In this document: one piece after another, positions 30,223 through 39,612 of the stretch | Layout: every line of letters begins with the position of its first letter | How positions within the stretch are numbered: position 1 is the stretch's first letter | Origin: Mucidula mucida | Taxonomy: Eukaryota > Basidiomycota > Agaricomycetes > Agaricales > Physalacriaceae | Length of the DNA stretch: 43,960 nucleotides | Assembly: GCA_015501055.1 (NCBI GenBank) | Contig: JADNYV010000288.1 | Location: forward strand, 1 to 43,960 | Direction: 5' to 3' | Translations under genes and position numbers: made by a program | The notes under the pieces: generated by a model | Database searches by the model: none | Seen by the model: only the letters and a program-made list of their open reading frames with translations | What the model was told of the DNA's origin: nothing

Positions 30223-31560
30223 ATGAACCTCGAGGGCCGGCCAAGGCACTCCCCGGAAGCTGATCAGACAGCTATGTACGACGAACGTGATCCTATTGAC
30301 CTTGACGCCGTCCCCTTGTCTGGAGGTGTTCTGGTCAAGGCGCTGGCCTTGTCCATCGATCCATACCTTCGGGGTCTGATGCGTGAACCAGACGTATCGC
30401 TTTACGGTGTACGTTGTCTCGACCGTCCACCCCCAGGTGCAGGCTGATATTATTTTCCCAGATTTCGTATCTTCGAGGCCAGCCGTATGTACAATATTTG
30501 TGTTGATGATTCCTCCCGCTAACGGTATCTCATTAGGATATTTAATACCGGTATCGGCCGTGTTCTGCGCTCTGAAGTTCGCGCATTCAAGGTCGGAGAT
30601 CACATTACCGGGATGCTCGGTACGTGTTTATTAACAATCGTCCCTTTCATGCCTTGACGTTTCGACAGATTTTCAAGAGTACAATATCATCACCTCTGAG
30701 CGCATCTCGGCTGGTGGCTACCAAGCTATCGTCAAAGCAGAGCCATCTTTACCTTGGACTGTATATCTCGGTGCCGCTGCTCTGACAGGTCGAACAGCCT
30801 TCTTGGGCTACAAAGAGCTCATAAAGCCGAACTTGAAGACAGGAGGCGTCATGTTTGTTAGTACGGGTGCTGGCGCCGTAGGCTCATAAGTGCTCGCCTG
30901 CGCCCTCCGCTCGTATTCATTGAACGTGTGCCTGATAGCATTGTTGTTCAGCTCGCAAAACGTGATCCTCAAGGTCATCGCTTCCGCTGGATCGGACGAC
31001 AAGGTTAAATTCCTGGAGGATCTTGGTGCGATGTTGCGTCGTCAACTATAAGACGACTGAGATACAGAGACTCCTCAAGCAGGAGGGACCAATCGACTTG
31101 TGCGCTTCGTCTGGGCTTCGCTATCCAAAACATTAATATTCAACGTAGTTATTGGGATAATGTTGGGGGCGCCACACTCGATGCCGTCCTCTCTTGTATG
31201 AGTACCTTTGGACGAGTTGTATCATGCGGCATGGCCTCAATTTACAATGATGGCATGCAAGGCTACAACTTCCAAGTACGTTTGTCCATCGATGAATCAT
31301 TTTCGGCTTCAGACTCATGACCCGTAAAGCATCTCTGGGATTCGCACCCCATCTAACCGTCGACGGGTTTGCGGTTGCGAATCTCCAAAGCGAAACATAA
31401 TGAGGAGTTCACGCGAACCGTTCTGCCTAGGCTTGCTTCCGGAGAGCTACAGTATCGGGGAGATATTACACATGGTTTGCAAGGCACCGGTCGCGCTCTG
31501 CATGCCATACAAGTCGGAGAAAACATAGGGAAAAGTGTTGTGCTTGTTGCAGAAGATTAG
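30223..31560 (+). pseudogene. NADP-dependent medium-chain reductase pseudogene, copy 1
   Basis: The text matches the leukotriene B4 12-hydroxydehydrogenase / alkenal reductase branch of the MDR superfamily: GGVLVKALALSIDPYLRG, GIGRVLRS with FKVGDHITG, LTGRTAFLGYKE, the Rossmann motif STGAGAVGS, YWDNVGGATLD, and C-terminal QVGENIGKSVV. Several lesions exist. The donor after STGAGAVGS reads ATAAGT (30886) where copy 2 has GTAAGT. Indels occur near 30961-30970 and 31028-31042, and an in-frame TAA lies at 31354-31356 before KHNEEFTRTVLPRL. The N-terminus lacks the first exon seen in copy 2. The intended enzyme reduces alkenal or enone double bonds with NADPH by family knowledge. It is a tandem duplicate of 31907-33308. 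Confidence 0.82.
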
Positions 31561-31906
31561 ACAAATGTTATATTCTTTTCGAAATCGATTTGGGCGAGGT
31601 GACAGTCCTAATAGCTCCGAGGTGCGTCATCACAGGATCCTCCGTGCGAACAGTCGACTAATCTCCATAGTCGGTAAGTTGATCGCCACTTGCTACAAAC
31701 TCTTGCTGATTGGCAAGAGCAGAACCGCTGAATCACAGTTTTAGTTCAGTGCGCGAGCGTGTATTCTCCTGGAAATGGAAGATCCTTGCGCCTGATTAAA
31801 GCCCATGCGTCATCATCGTCAATATTTTCTCTGTCATGAATTCGGTTTCTACAATAGCCGGTTGGCTTCTTATAAATCGCGCTTGTCCACGTCTCCAGAA
31901 CTCGTC
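31561..31906 (+). promoter_or_regulatory. Intergenic region with TATA-like box of the second reductase copy
   Basis: TTATAAATC at 31869-31877 lies about 32 nt upstream of the ATG at 31907. Nothing else is recognised. Confidence 0.5.
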
Positions 31907-33308
31907 ATGGCCCCAACTCGAAATGCGGCAGTGCTTTTCAACGAAGTACCAACAGGTAATTTCACTCTGGCGTCCCCGTTTCACTGACGTCGAATCGGTA
32001 TACATAGGTTACCCGGAACCAGGCAAGACTACGGTCTACGACACCACTCCGACCATTGACTTGGATAATGTTTCTCTGGCGGGAGGGATATTGGTTAAGA
32101 CGTTGGTCGTGTCGGTTGATCCGTATCAGCGCGGTAAAATGAGAGAACCAGAAACAAAGTCTTACGCGGTCCGTCCTTCTGAGTCTCAAGATACCAAGAC
32201 TAATGACCAGTCCAAAAGCCACCCTATTTCGTCGGCGAACCGTACGTCGCGTAGCATTAAATGTTCCCTTCAGTACCTTACGCACCGCAGATTGTATAAC
32301 TATGGGATCGGACGCGTACTTCGCTCTGATCACTCCGATTTCAAGGTCGGCGACCACGTTACAGGACAACTCAGTAAGTAATCTTTCGTTTACTGAATCT
32401 CATCGACTAAAACTACTATATAGACTTTCAAGAGTACAGCGTATTTCCGGCCAATACTATCCCTACTCGCAGAATAGAAACTATTATCAAAACCGCGGAA
32501 GCGCTGCCTTGAACGGCGTACGTAGGCGCGGCGGGGATGCCTGGTCGCACAGCCTTCGTTGGATACAAGGAATTCGCAAAGGCGAAGAAGGGCGACATGT
32601 TAGTACGGGTGCTGGCGCTGTTGGATCGTAAGTTTGTTGTCTCGACGAGAAGCCGCGTGCTTACTTTTCCTCTCAGTATGGTCGTGCAGCTCGCCAAACT
32701 TGACGGTTTGAAGGTCATCGCATCCGCGGGCTCCGACTCGAAAGTGGAGTTTCTGAAAGAGATTGGAGCCGACGTAGCTTTCAACTATAAAACTACTGAT
32801 ACGCTGCAAGTGTTAGAACGAGAAGGTCCTCTCGACATGTCAGTCGGTCTTGGTTTGCGTAGACTCACTGCAGTAAATGCTGATTTATTGGACAGTTACT
32901 GGGACAACGTCGGTGGATCAATCCTCGATGCGGCCCTTGGGTGCACGAAGGACTTTGCCCGAATAATAGCCTGCGGTATGATCACAGGTTACAATGACGG
33001 CTTCAAAGGCCAAAATTTCAAGGTCCGTCTGCCATGTATGACAATAGATCACTCAGAGATGTTTATCTTCCTAGAATCTATGGCTTATGTTCGCTCGAAG
33101 TCTGTCCTTCAACGGTTTCCTCGAGTTCAACTTGCGACGTCAATGGATAGCCGAGTTCAATAACAGCATTCCGCAAAAGTTAGCGTCGGGGGAGATCAAG
33201 TACCGCGAGGAGATTACGAACGGTTTGGAAGGTGCGGGCCTCGCCATCAGGAAAATTCAGCTGGGAGATAATGTGGGAAAGAGCGTCGTTGTGGTTGCGG
33301 AGGAGTAA
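31907..33308 (+). pseudogene. NADP-dependent medium-chain reductase pseudogene, copy 2
   Basis: Starts MAPTRNAAVLFNEVPTG, with an intron at 31956-32007, then TVYDTTPTIDLDNV and GGILVKTLVVSVDPYQRG. Further exons give PPYFVGEP, YNYGIGRVLRS, FKVGDHVTG, MPGRTAFVGYKE, VVQLAKLDGLKVIASAG, DVAFNYKTTD, YWDNVGGSILD and a C-terminus ending GDNVGKSVVVVAEE. The MDR domain is otherwise complete, with eight or so clean GT-AG introns. Two lesions are visible. A TGA at 32510-32512 replaces the TGG of copy 1 (LPWT). Four bases are missing near 32600, so that copy 1's ATGTTTGTTAGTACG reads ATGTTAGTACG, breaking the frame just before the Rossmann glycines. Lesions are not shared with copy 1, so each decayed independently after duplication. 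Confidence 0.8.
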
Positions 33309-34288
33309 ATGTCTACATCACGTTCCTAGACTTCGTGCCTTGCATTTAAATAAACCTTTTATCTGATTTGTACCACAGAGTCCCGAAGACACGGGTAGGG
33401 CGCCACGTAGAAGGCTGGGGCTGTTCCGGCGTAGTCTGTTCCGTTAGACCAAGGGGGAAGTGGCAGACAAAGTATAAGCTTCGCTCTGCCTATCGGATTG
33501 GCTGTGTAACAGCATGGGCCTCCAGGCCTCGCGGATGCTATGCTAATCGATTCTGAGCTGCAATCGATTAACGACCTCTATCCGCATGGCGATAGCTGAA
33601 CGATAACGCCTCAATCCCTATTTTGGCTATGAATTCAATAGCCTCTAGCATCACGGTTGATAACACGAGCGCAAAGAAAACCAATGAAACATAGTAAATA
33701 GGGATCGAGGAGATATGGACAACGAAGGACCAGGATATCACGAAACAGAAAAAGAAGGGAAATTCTTGGTCGTTTTCGAGAGCTGGGGAAGAGCAGGAAA
33801 AGGAGGTGTGCTGTTCTTTGTCCTCATTCATTGTGTTTTTATACCGTCCTGAGCGGATTGCATAATCATCATCGTTCTACCTAGGCGTCACGAAGTACCA
33901 GACTGTAGTTCCATCCGGATAGCGTCTATAACCTCCGTGAGGCGAGCCGAAATCCGTCTAGTTCGGCGTCATTGTTCAAGCAAAATCACGAGCGCAGCGT
34001 CCCCTCTCGACGAGTATGGCCCTAAGAACGCGGTAACGTTGAAATCCCACATGGTGTACACGTCCCGTCGAAAAGCAGTTGATATATGCCAAGCGCCCTT
34101 GCAAGCTACAGGTACCGCCACAGATACCGACAACTACACTACAGTGTAACCGGGGAAAAAGATGACAGGGAATATATTAGGTTCTCCATGGAGGGCAACC
34201 CAGGCTGAAGTCGTCGTTAGCGGATCGAAGAGCAGTAATTTGATATGCAACTCGCCTGCCAGATACGGACTAGATCAGAAGTAGAAGT
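33309..34288. other. Mostly non-coding interval
   Basis: It contains one small frame (33568-33831, listed separately) and otherwise nothing recognised. The 3-prime end precedes the stop of the GNAT relic. Confidence 0.45.
33568..33831 (-). CDS. Possible small membrane protein
   Basis: An ATG-initiated frame of 87 residues has a polar N-terminus (MNEDKEQHTSF) and two adjacent hydrophobic stretches (FPFFFCFVISWSFVV and YYVSLVFFALVLSTVML). It has no homology I recognise, no introns and no neighbour clue. It could be chance. Confidence 0.25.
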   Translation of the reverse strand: MNEDKEQHTSFSCSSPALENDQEFPFFFCFVISWSFVVHISSIPIYYVSLVFFALVLSTVMLEAIEFIAKIGIEALSFSYRHADRGR

Positions 34289-34757
34289 CTAAACGCCCAA
34301 CTCGTCCACATACCCCTTCATACGAACGTACTCCACGGCCCCCTTGAAAAACGAATTTCCAAACTTGCGCAGGCCTCGTCGCTCGTACCATCCAGCGGCT
34401 CGTGCGTCACACCAAATTACACGGGCCCCAAGCTCCGTGAAGCGAACCGGAAGACCTCTCGCAACAACAGCGTACCAATGCCGCGCCCTTGCCAGACGGG
34501 GTCACAGGCAAATTTTCGAAACCTCGCAGCATTATCAATGGTCTCCTCGCCCGTGACCACTTCCCTAAACAAAGAAACAACGGCAACAGGCTCGCCTTGT
34601 GCGTGTACAAAAGCACCGAAGTGGTAGCCCGTCTCGTCCTCCGGGAGCTGAACCTTCAATATTTCTTCATTAGGCCACAGAACACAGTGCCGCAGGTGGA
34701 TGGTGTCTTCCGTGCCTATACGTTTACACGACACGTACCTAGATCGATGGTGAGTGG
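34289..34757 (-). pseudogene. GNAT-family acetyltransferase relic
   Basis: The frame reads LRHCVLWPNEEI, ETGYHFGAFVHAQGEPVAVV, and the acetyl-CoA binding motif DPVWQGRGIGTLLL (Q/RxxGxG). After FRFAS at about 34440 the original frame ends, but the next frame continues LGARVIWCDARAAGWYERRG and FGNSFFKGAVEYVRMKGY to a stop at 34289. A one-base deletion best explains this. The expected start is missing: upstream sequence merges directly into dispersed repeat R, copy 3 in this numbering of strands (34716-35402). The family transfers acetyl groups to small amines; the substrate is not inferable. Confidence 0.78.
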
Positions 34758-35402
34758 GATATCGGTGATGGAGGCAGTGCTTACACGTTGTCGACCGTTC
34801 CAATACGGACATCCTAAGTATGAAGACGCGGTGGATCGCGTTTGGAATATGGGGCATAGTCTAGCCGTCCGAGTTTTGTAGGGTCCATAGCGCGTAATTT
34901 CGCCTGTATTAGCTGCAGTCAGAGAAAGTAATAGAGTCAGTATCGAATGAAATGGACGTACGTTGATATCATACCCGTAGTCGACCACATCACGACAAGC
35001 ACCTGCTACGTGTCCAATAAGTAGCACCGAGCAGTAGCATTTGAAATTTTTCGTTCGGAGGAGAAGATCGACCTGCGCTAGGTCGACTTGCTGTAATCGG
35101 CGCTTGTGGAGGGTCCGGCGAGAATGCGGGGAGGATGGGGACCCTATCGAGGTTGAACGTGGTCGTTTTCACGGAATAGTGAACACGCGCGCCTCTGTTG
35201 GAGGTTTTATCGGAAGGGTACAAACCTGCGGATTTGTAAACGCACCAGGGTACTGCTGTCCATCTAGAGGCATATCAACCAGACAATGCCCATCGCCAGG
35301 CGGAATGCATAGCGCTACGAGTCCGTCGACAGTCTTGGTACTCATCGTCAGCCAAATCTGTTCGAACCAATTGGGATCAGGAGGGTATAAGCCTATCAAT
35401 TC
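34716..35402 (-). repeat. Dispersed repeat R, minus-strand copy with intron-like insert
   Basis: The minus strand matches copy 2 at 10827, including the 5-prime landmark near GGCTTATACCCTCCTGATCC and the segment TACAAAACTCGGACG. It contains a 58-nt GTACGT-to-ACAG insert at 34904-34961 at the same site as in copy 2. It abuts the GNAT relic. Confidence 0.75.
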
Positions 35403-35414
35403 AAAAACGCACAA

Positions 35415-36000
35415 TTTTTCACGATTTCTCGTTCGGAGACGGCAACGGGTCATGACGATGATATGGCGCTGATGAACGCGGACAGGCAGGACGAGTGAAG
35501 GCTCGCGTTTGTAATATGAAGCATAGCCTAGTCGTCCGAGTTTTGTAGCGTCCATGACGCAGTATTTCGCGTGTGTTGATATGATATTCGTAGTCGCCCC
35601 ACGACAAGCATCTCCTGCAAGGACAAGTGCGTGGTGGTAGAATTGGGGCGCCTATTAGACAATGCTCGGAGGAGAAGAGGGATCTGTGTTAGATCAATTC
35701 GATGGAAATGGCGCTTGTCGAAGATCCTGAATGCGGGGAAGACGGGGACCGTGGCGAGGTTGAACGCGGTAGTTTCAAACGGAGCAGTGAGCACGCACAC
35801 GCCTATTGCAATTTTTATGAGAAGGGTACGGATCTGCGGATTTGCAGACAAACCTTCCATACAGAAGGCATATTCAACTCGGGCTGACAGACAAGAACTA
35901 TCAACAAGCGGCAAGTCTAGCGCTACAAGTCCGGGTAGTCGTCTCAGCCGAATCTGTTTGAGCCAATTGCGATCAGGAGGGTACAAGCCTATCAACTCAT
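35415..36000 (-). repeat. Dispersed repeat R, minus-strand copy without the insert
   Basis: It is in tandem, same orientation, with the copy at 34716-35402. The segment corresponding to the intron-like insert is missing (junction near 35572). The upstream two thirds keep an open frame on the minus strand (PPDRNWLKQIRLRRLPGLVA) shared in part with its neighbour (YPPDPNWFEQ), hinting at an ancestral coding sequence of unknown identity. Confidence 0.75.
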
Positions 36001-36163
36001 AAACGCGGGCCGTGACCGGGCCGAGGAAGTGAGTTTATGCTTGTTGATCGGAATTGCCTCTTGTCTTTTCTCCTCGGGAGTCCAGTGCAACCCATGTCTA
36101 AGATAGAGGTCGCCAATCAGCGATAAATGGTGGTTCACTCTGCTCAGAGAGAGCGTAAATTAA

Positions 36164-37536
36164 TTATAACTTTGTTATAACTTCAATCACAGTTACAAGT
36201 ACTCGAGGCGGGTACATCATTCTGAGTTCTGCTTGATCTCCAACACTTTGCCCAAAACCTTCAATCCCGTGGCAAACAGGAGTACTATCTGGGGCTGCGG
36301 TCCCTAAAAGCAGCTTCCACATAAAGCAAACCGGCATTGCCTGATTTGTTTCCATCCTTTTTATCATGTTTCTTTCTTTGCAGTAGACCATTGTCTTCCA
36401 CCTGGAAAAGGACTGTGTCCAGGTAGTCTGTTACAGCAACGTATGGGCAGCACACATCCCGTGAATAGCTTTGAATAGTGGTCAGCTTCTATTTTACAAG
36501 TTTGAACAGCCACTTACAGCCGTAACTGAGGAAGAATATGTAAAACATAAATAAACTCAGGCTCCTGTGCTACCAGTGGCTCCTTGGTGATGTCCAGCAT
36601 TGAATTCCAGGTCACATTCCAGGGGCAGTCTTTGACAATCCCAGCCACCTAAACAACAGTAAGAATATTATGTAGATTTCAGGCTAATTTACACACCTTT
36701 TCCTCAACAATAAACAGTGCCAACACTGGCCACCAAATTTCTGCCGTTTGTTGGCATACACTGTTTGTTGGATGGCATCTTTGAGACATTTCTTAAAGAT
36801 ATGTTCAGCCACAACTGCCATGGTTTGACTTGCAGCAATCTTCTCTATTGGTCCAAAGAAGACAACATTGTTGCTGTGGCGCTGCTTGGTGTCTACAAAT
36901 TTATTGTCGGACCAAGAACTTTCTCAAGACACTTTTCAGTGCACCTAGGTTATCCTGCTGTAGTCGTATTCTAACCTCCGAGTCTTGATAAACAGTGTAC
37001 CAATTCTCCCTGCATAGCTGAGCAAATGAAGAAGGTTTCATCTTGGGGGATGAGGGATCTTCAGTGGCCACGTTTGTGATAGAAGGTTGACAGACACTGG
37101 GACAGCGCCGGGACTACTTTGGCGAGAACATGAGAATGAAAGGCATCACCTTATAAGGTATGAGCTTGGTGTCTGTGATGGCAATCAATGTTGTACCACA
37201 TGTCTTGTTTGTTGGCAAATGCCTGGACTTGAAGGATTGGCTCCTGCCCAGACTGGAAAGACTTGAGACTCAACTCTGCCCGTTCAACATCATGTTTCGA
37301 AAGCAGTTGCTTGCTTGGGCAAATCACCGTGTCTTGAGAAACATAAGGTTCTATGTTACTTGCGAGATGTGTAGCGCGGCGAGGAAAGTCTTTGATGACA
37401 TCTTCGGGAAGAGGATTATTGAAATAGTCCCAGAAGAAGAGACATGGCTCAGATGATTCACAAGCAGGCATGCTTTGTTGGGTGCAGTTGAGATGGGAGA
37501 GATTTTTGAACTGGGCGACAAAGTGCCCCCGGTGCA
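36164..37536 (-). pseudogene. Unidentified coding relic cut by a gypsy element
   Basis: On the minus strand protein-like text begins right at the retrotransposon edge (HRGHFVAQFKNLSHLNCTQQ) and continues FFWDYFNNPLPEDVIKDFP. It then shifts frame into TLIAITDTKLIPYKVMPFIL, and further to VVFFGPIEKIAASQTM and AEHIFKKCLKDAIQQT. A clear 48-nt intron (36649-36696, GTGTGT-TTTAG with CTGAAAT) separates that from AGIVKDCPWNVTWNSMLDIT. Frames disagree at two or more places, so it is degraded. I do not recognise the family. The AT content is slightly higher than in its neighbours, suggesting another old mobile element or a foreign segment. Confidence 0.5.
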
Positions 37537-38665
37537 TGTTATGAATGGCCATATTTTCACACTTTCACATCTTATCATATCTTATCGGGGGCCTTGTCTT
37601 ATCAACCAACGGACTGTTTCATCATCTGTTTCGTCACCGATCATACTCCTGTTCATTACCGAAGCCGTACTCATGTTGGACACACGCCTAACACATGGAT
37701 GACATCATACATGCCGACACCTCATGGATTCCCCATTGTATACACACCACCGACACTCGTAGCACACATGGTCGTTTCAGTATTATTACTTACATGCAGT
37801 CACCACTTGTATTTAATGGTTTCACGGACTAGTAGCATACAACACTGGGTCAAGGGCGTGGAGTTATCCCTAGCGGAAACACGTATGGACAAGGAGTCCC
37901 AAACACAGGCTTACTAGTATATAAGCAGTAGTGTAGTATCATTGTACTTTAGTTCCGATCTCATTTATACACCTGGCCTAGCCTAGTCTTACGAACGCGA
38001 ACACTTTCTTCCTTAGTTCTTGCTGTGGTACCTGGTTGAGTCTCGTGGCTTAGTCAGTCGCTAACAGAAGATCGGAACTACTTTCTACCACCTACCACAC
38101 ATCCCTGATCGTCGATCAGCACTTCACTGTTTGATCATCACACATTCCTCTATTCCCCTTCCCTGTTTACAGATCGACGGATTTCTAATTCCAGCGCACG
38201 TCCGCATACATGTGTATTGGTCCCAGTAGCGCCGGCTAACAGTTAGAGATAACTGCCTCGGGTGCTGGAAGTAGCCGCTCTCACGAGAACGAACTTTTGG
38301 CAGTTGCACTTCAGTGGGCGCTGTTTACGGGTCAACCCCCGTTCCCAGGAAAACTTCGGCTTACCTCACACCAGAGGGACATCGGCTGGGCAATTGCGAA
38401 CTTGTGACGAGCTCTTGGGCTCCGTAGATACGTAGTCAGTAGTCGGTAAAATAGCGTAGACAGTTACGATACCTACCTACTTTACTTACCTTACGATACA
38501 CATCATCATTCCCCACCCTACCAAGTCCTGGATTCTATTTCAGATCTAGGCGATCCCTCCCTATTCATCCAAACCTCGATTCCCTCACCCGTTTCATCCA
38601 AATCCGCATCACCCATATCCCCACTTTCACCCTTTCACTCTCCGATCCTATCACCCCGATTCATC
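37537..38665 (+). repeat. LTR and 5-prime leader of gypsy copy 1
   Basis: It starts TGTTATGAATGGCC and is nearly identical to 41769-42894. It contains the promoter TATATAAG at 37918-37925. I cannot fix the LTR end or primer binding site because no 3-prime LTR of the same element is in the window; the boundary lies somewhere before the gag ATG. Confidence 0.8.
37918..37925 (+). promoter_or_regulatory. LTR TATA box, copy 1
   Basis: TATATAAG occurs at the same place in both LTR copies (42149-42156 in copy 2), about 380 nt into the LTR. Confidence 0.6.
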
Positions 38666-39595
38666 ATGTCCAACGAAGCACCCAAAACCGCCCCTCACAC
38701 ACCCGCTCATCATGCCGATGTTGAAATCAAAGGCCGATCCCTTGTCAACAAGCCTTATGACTATGACGGGGACAAGTCCAAGTACAAGAGCTGGTGGCGA
38801 TCGATGTTCACATACATCCGTGACAAGAAGAACAACCTCACATCTGACTCCGAAAGGATTGATGTTGTTCTCTCCTACATCCGAGGAGATCATGTAGATG
38901 CATGGGTCCAGAACTACTCGGACCAGAACTTCAACGAGGAAGAAGAGGAATGGACAGTCTCTTGGACGGAGTTCAAGGAAGACTTGAAGGAGCGATTTGT
39001 GGATTCCAACCTCGCGCGAGACGCGCAAGACCAGATCGAGCGGTTGCGCCAGGGGCAAGACACCGCTCAAGATTTCTTCCAGAAGTTTGAGGTTCTGCTC
39101 ACTCAGGCAGGATATTCAAAGGATGACGCATTTGTCGTGCGACTTCTCGAGACCAATGTCAACGAGAAGATCATCGACCAGATCTATGGCAGCCGAGACG
39201 GGTTGCCGGTGAAATACAAAGATTGGAAGGCACAGATTATTCAGATCGATCAGTTGTGGAGAAGGCGGATGGCAAGCAAGAGGCCCGGCATGCCGTCCCG
39301 GCCCCAAGCTCCGCAGGCGGCTACATCGAGAGCTAATCCTACGAACCCACCTCCAACGCCGATCACACGACGAGATGCCACCGGTGTTACCTATGGAGGA
39401 GCCGGCAGGCCGATGGACATCGACAATGCACGTCGAAGGGGACTTTGTTTCAGCTGTGGCGAACACGGCCATGTCAGCAGGTTCTGTCCGAAGAAGGGTC
39501 GACCCCAGACGATTCGGGGTTTATGGACCGAGATGAATGACGAGGAGAAGAAGAAGCTGGCCGAAGAGTTGGGTTTTGCGAAGCTCCCGCAGTAG
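38666..39595 (+). CDS. gag: Gag polyprotein of gypsy copy 1
   Basis: A 309-residue frame with a retrotransposon gag region ([53 protein letters not shown]) followed by a proline-rich linker and one CCHC zinc knuckle, [14 protein letters not shown] at residues 261-274. Gag packages the element RNA in virus-like particles. The stop TAG at 39593 lies in the loop of a predicted hairpin just after a slippery heptamer, and pol continues in the -1 frame. The sequence differs from copy 2 at about ten residues. Confidence 0.92.
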   Translation: MSNEAPKTAPHTPAHHADVEIKGRSLVNKPYDYDGDKSKYKSWWRSMFTYIRDKKNNLTSDSERIDVVLSYIRGDHVDAWVQNYSDQNFNEEEEEWTVSWTEFKEDLKERFVDSNLARDAQDQIERLRQGQDTAQDFFQKFEVLLTQAGYSKDDAFVVRLLETNVNEKIIDQIYGSRDGLPVKYKDWKAQIIQIDQLWRRRMASKRPGMPSRPQAPQAATSRANPTNPPPTPITRRDATGVTYGGAGRPMDIDNARRRGLCFSCGEHGHVSRFCPKKGRPQTIRGLWTEMNDEEKKKLAEELGFAKLPQ

Positions 39596-39612
39596 ACGCA
39601 GTCCTGCCGGAG
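39571..39612 (+). promoter_or_regulatory. Predicted -1 ribosomal frameshift signal between gag and pol
   Basis: In the gag frame the heptamer G-GGT-TTT (39571-39577) has the X-XXY-YYZ form. A 6-nt spacer follows, then a hairpin pairing CTCCCGCAG (39584-39592) with CTGCCGGAG (39604-39612), eight of nine pairs, 11-nt loop. The -1 frame is open from here into the protease. The gag stop lies in the loop. Confidence 0.75.

Noticed and set aside
25011..33308. Idea of a secondary-metabolite cluster from the hydrolase, reductases and GNAT relic
   Set aside because: No backbone enzyme (polyketide synthase, nonribosomal peptide synthetase, terpene cyclase) is present, and the reductases and GNAT are broken.
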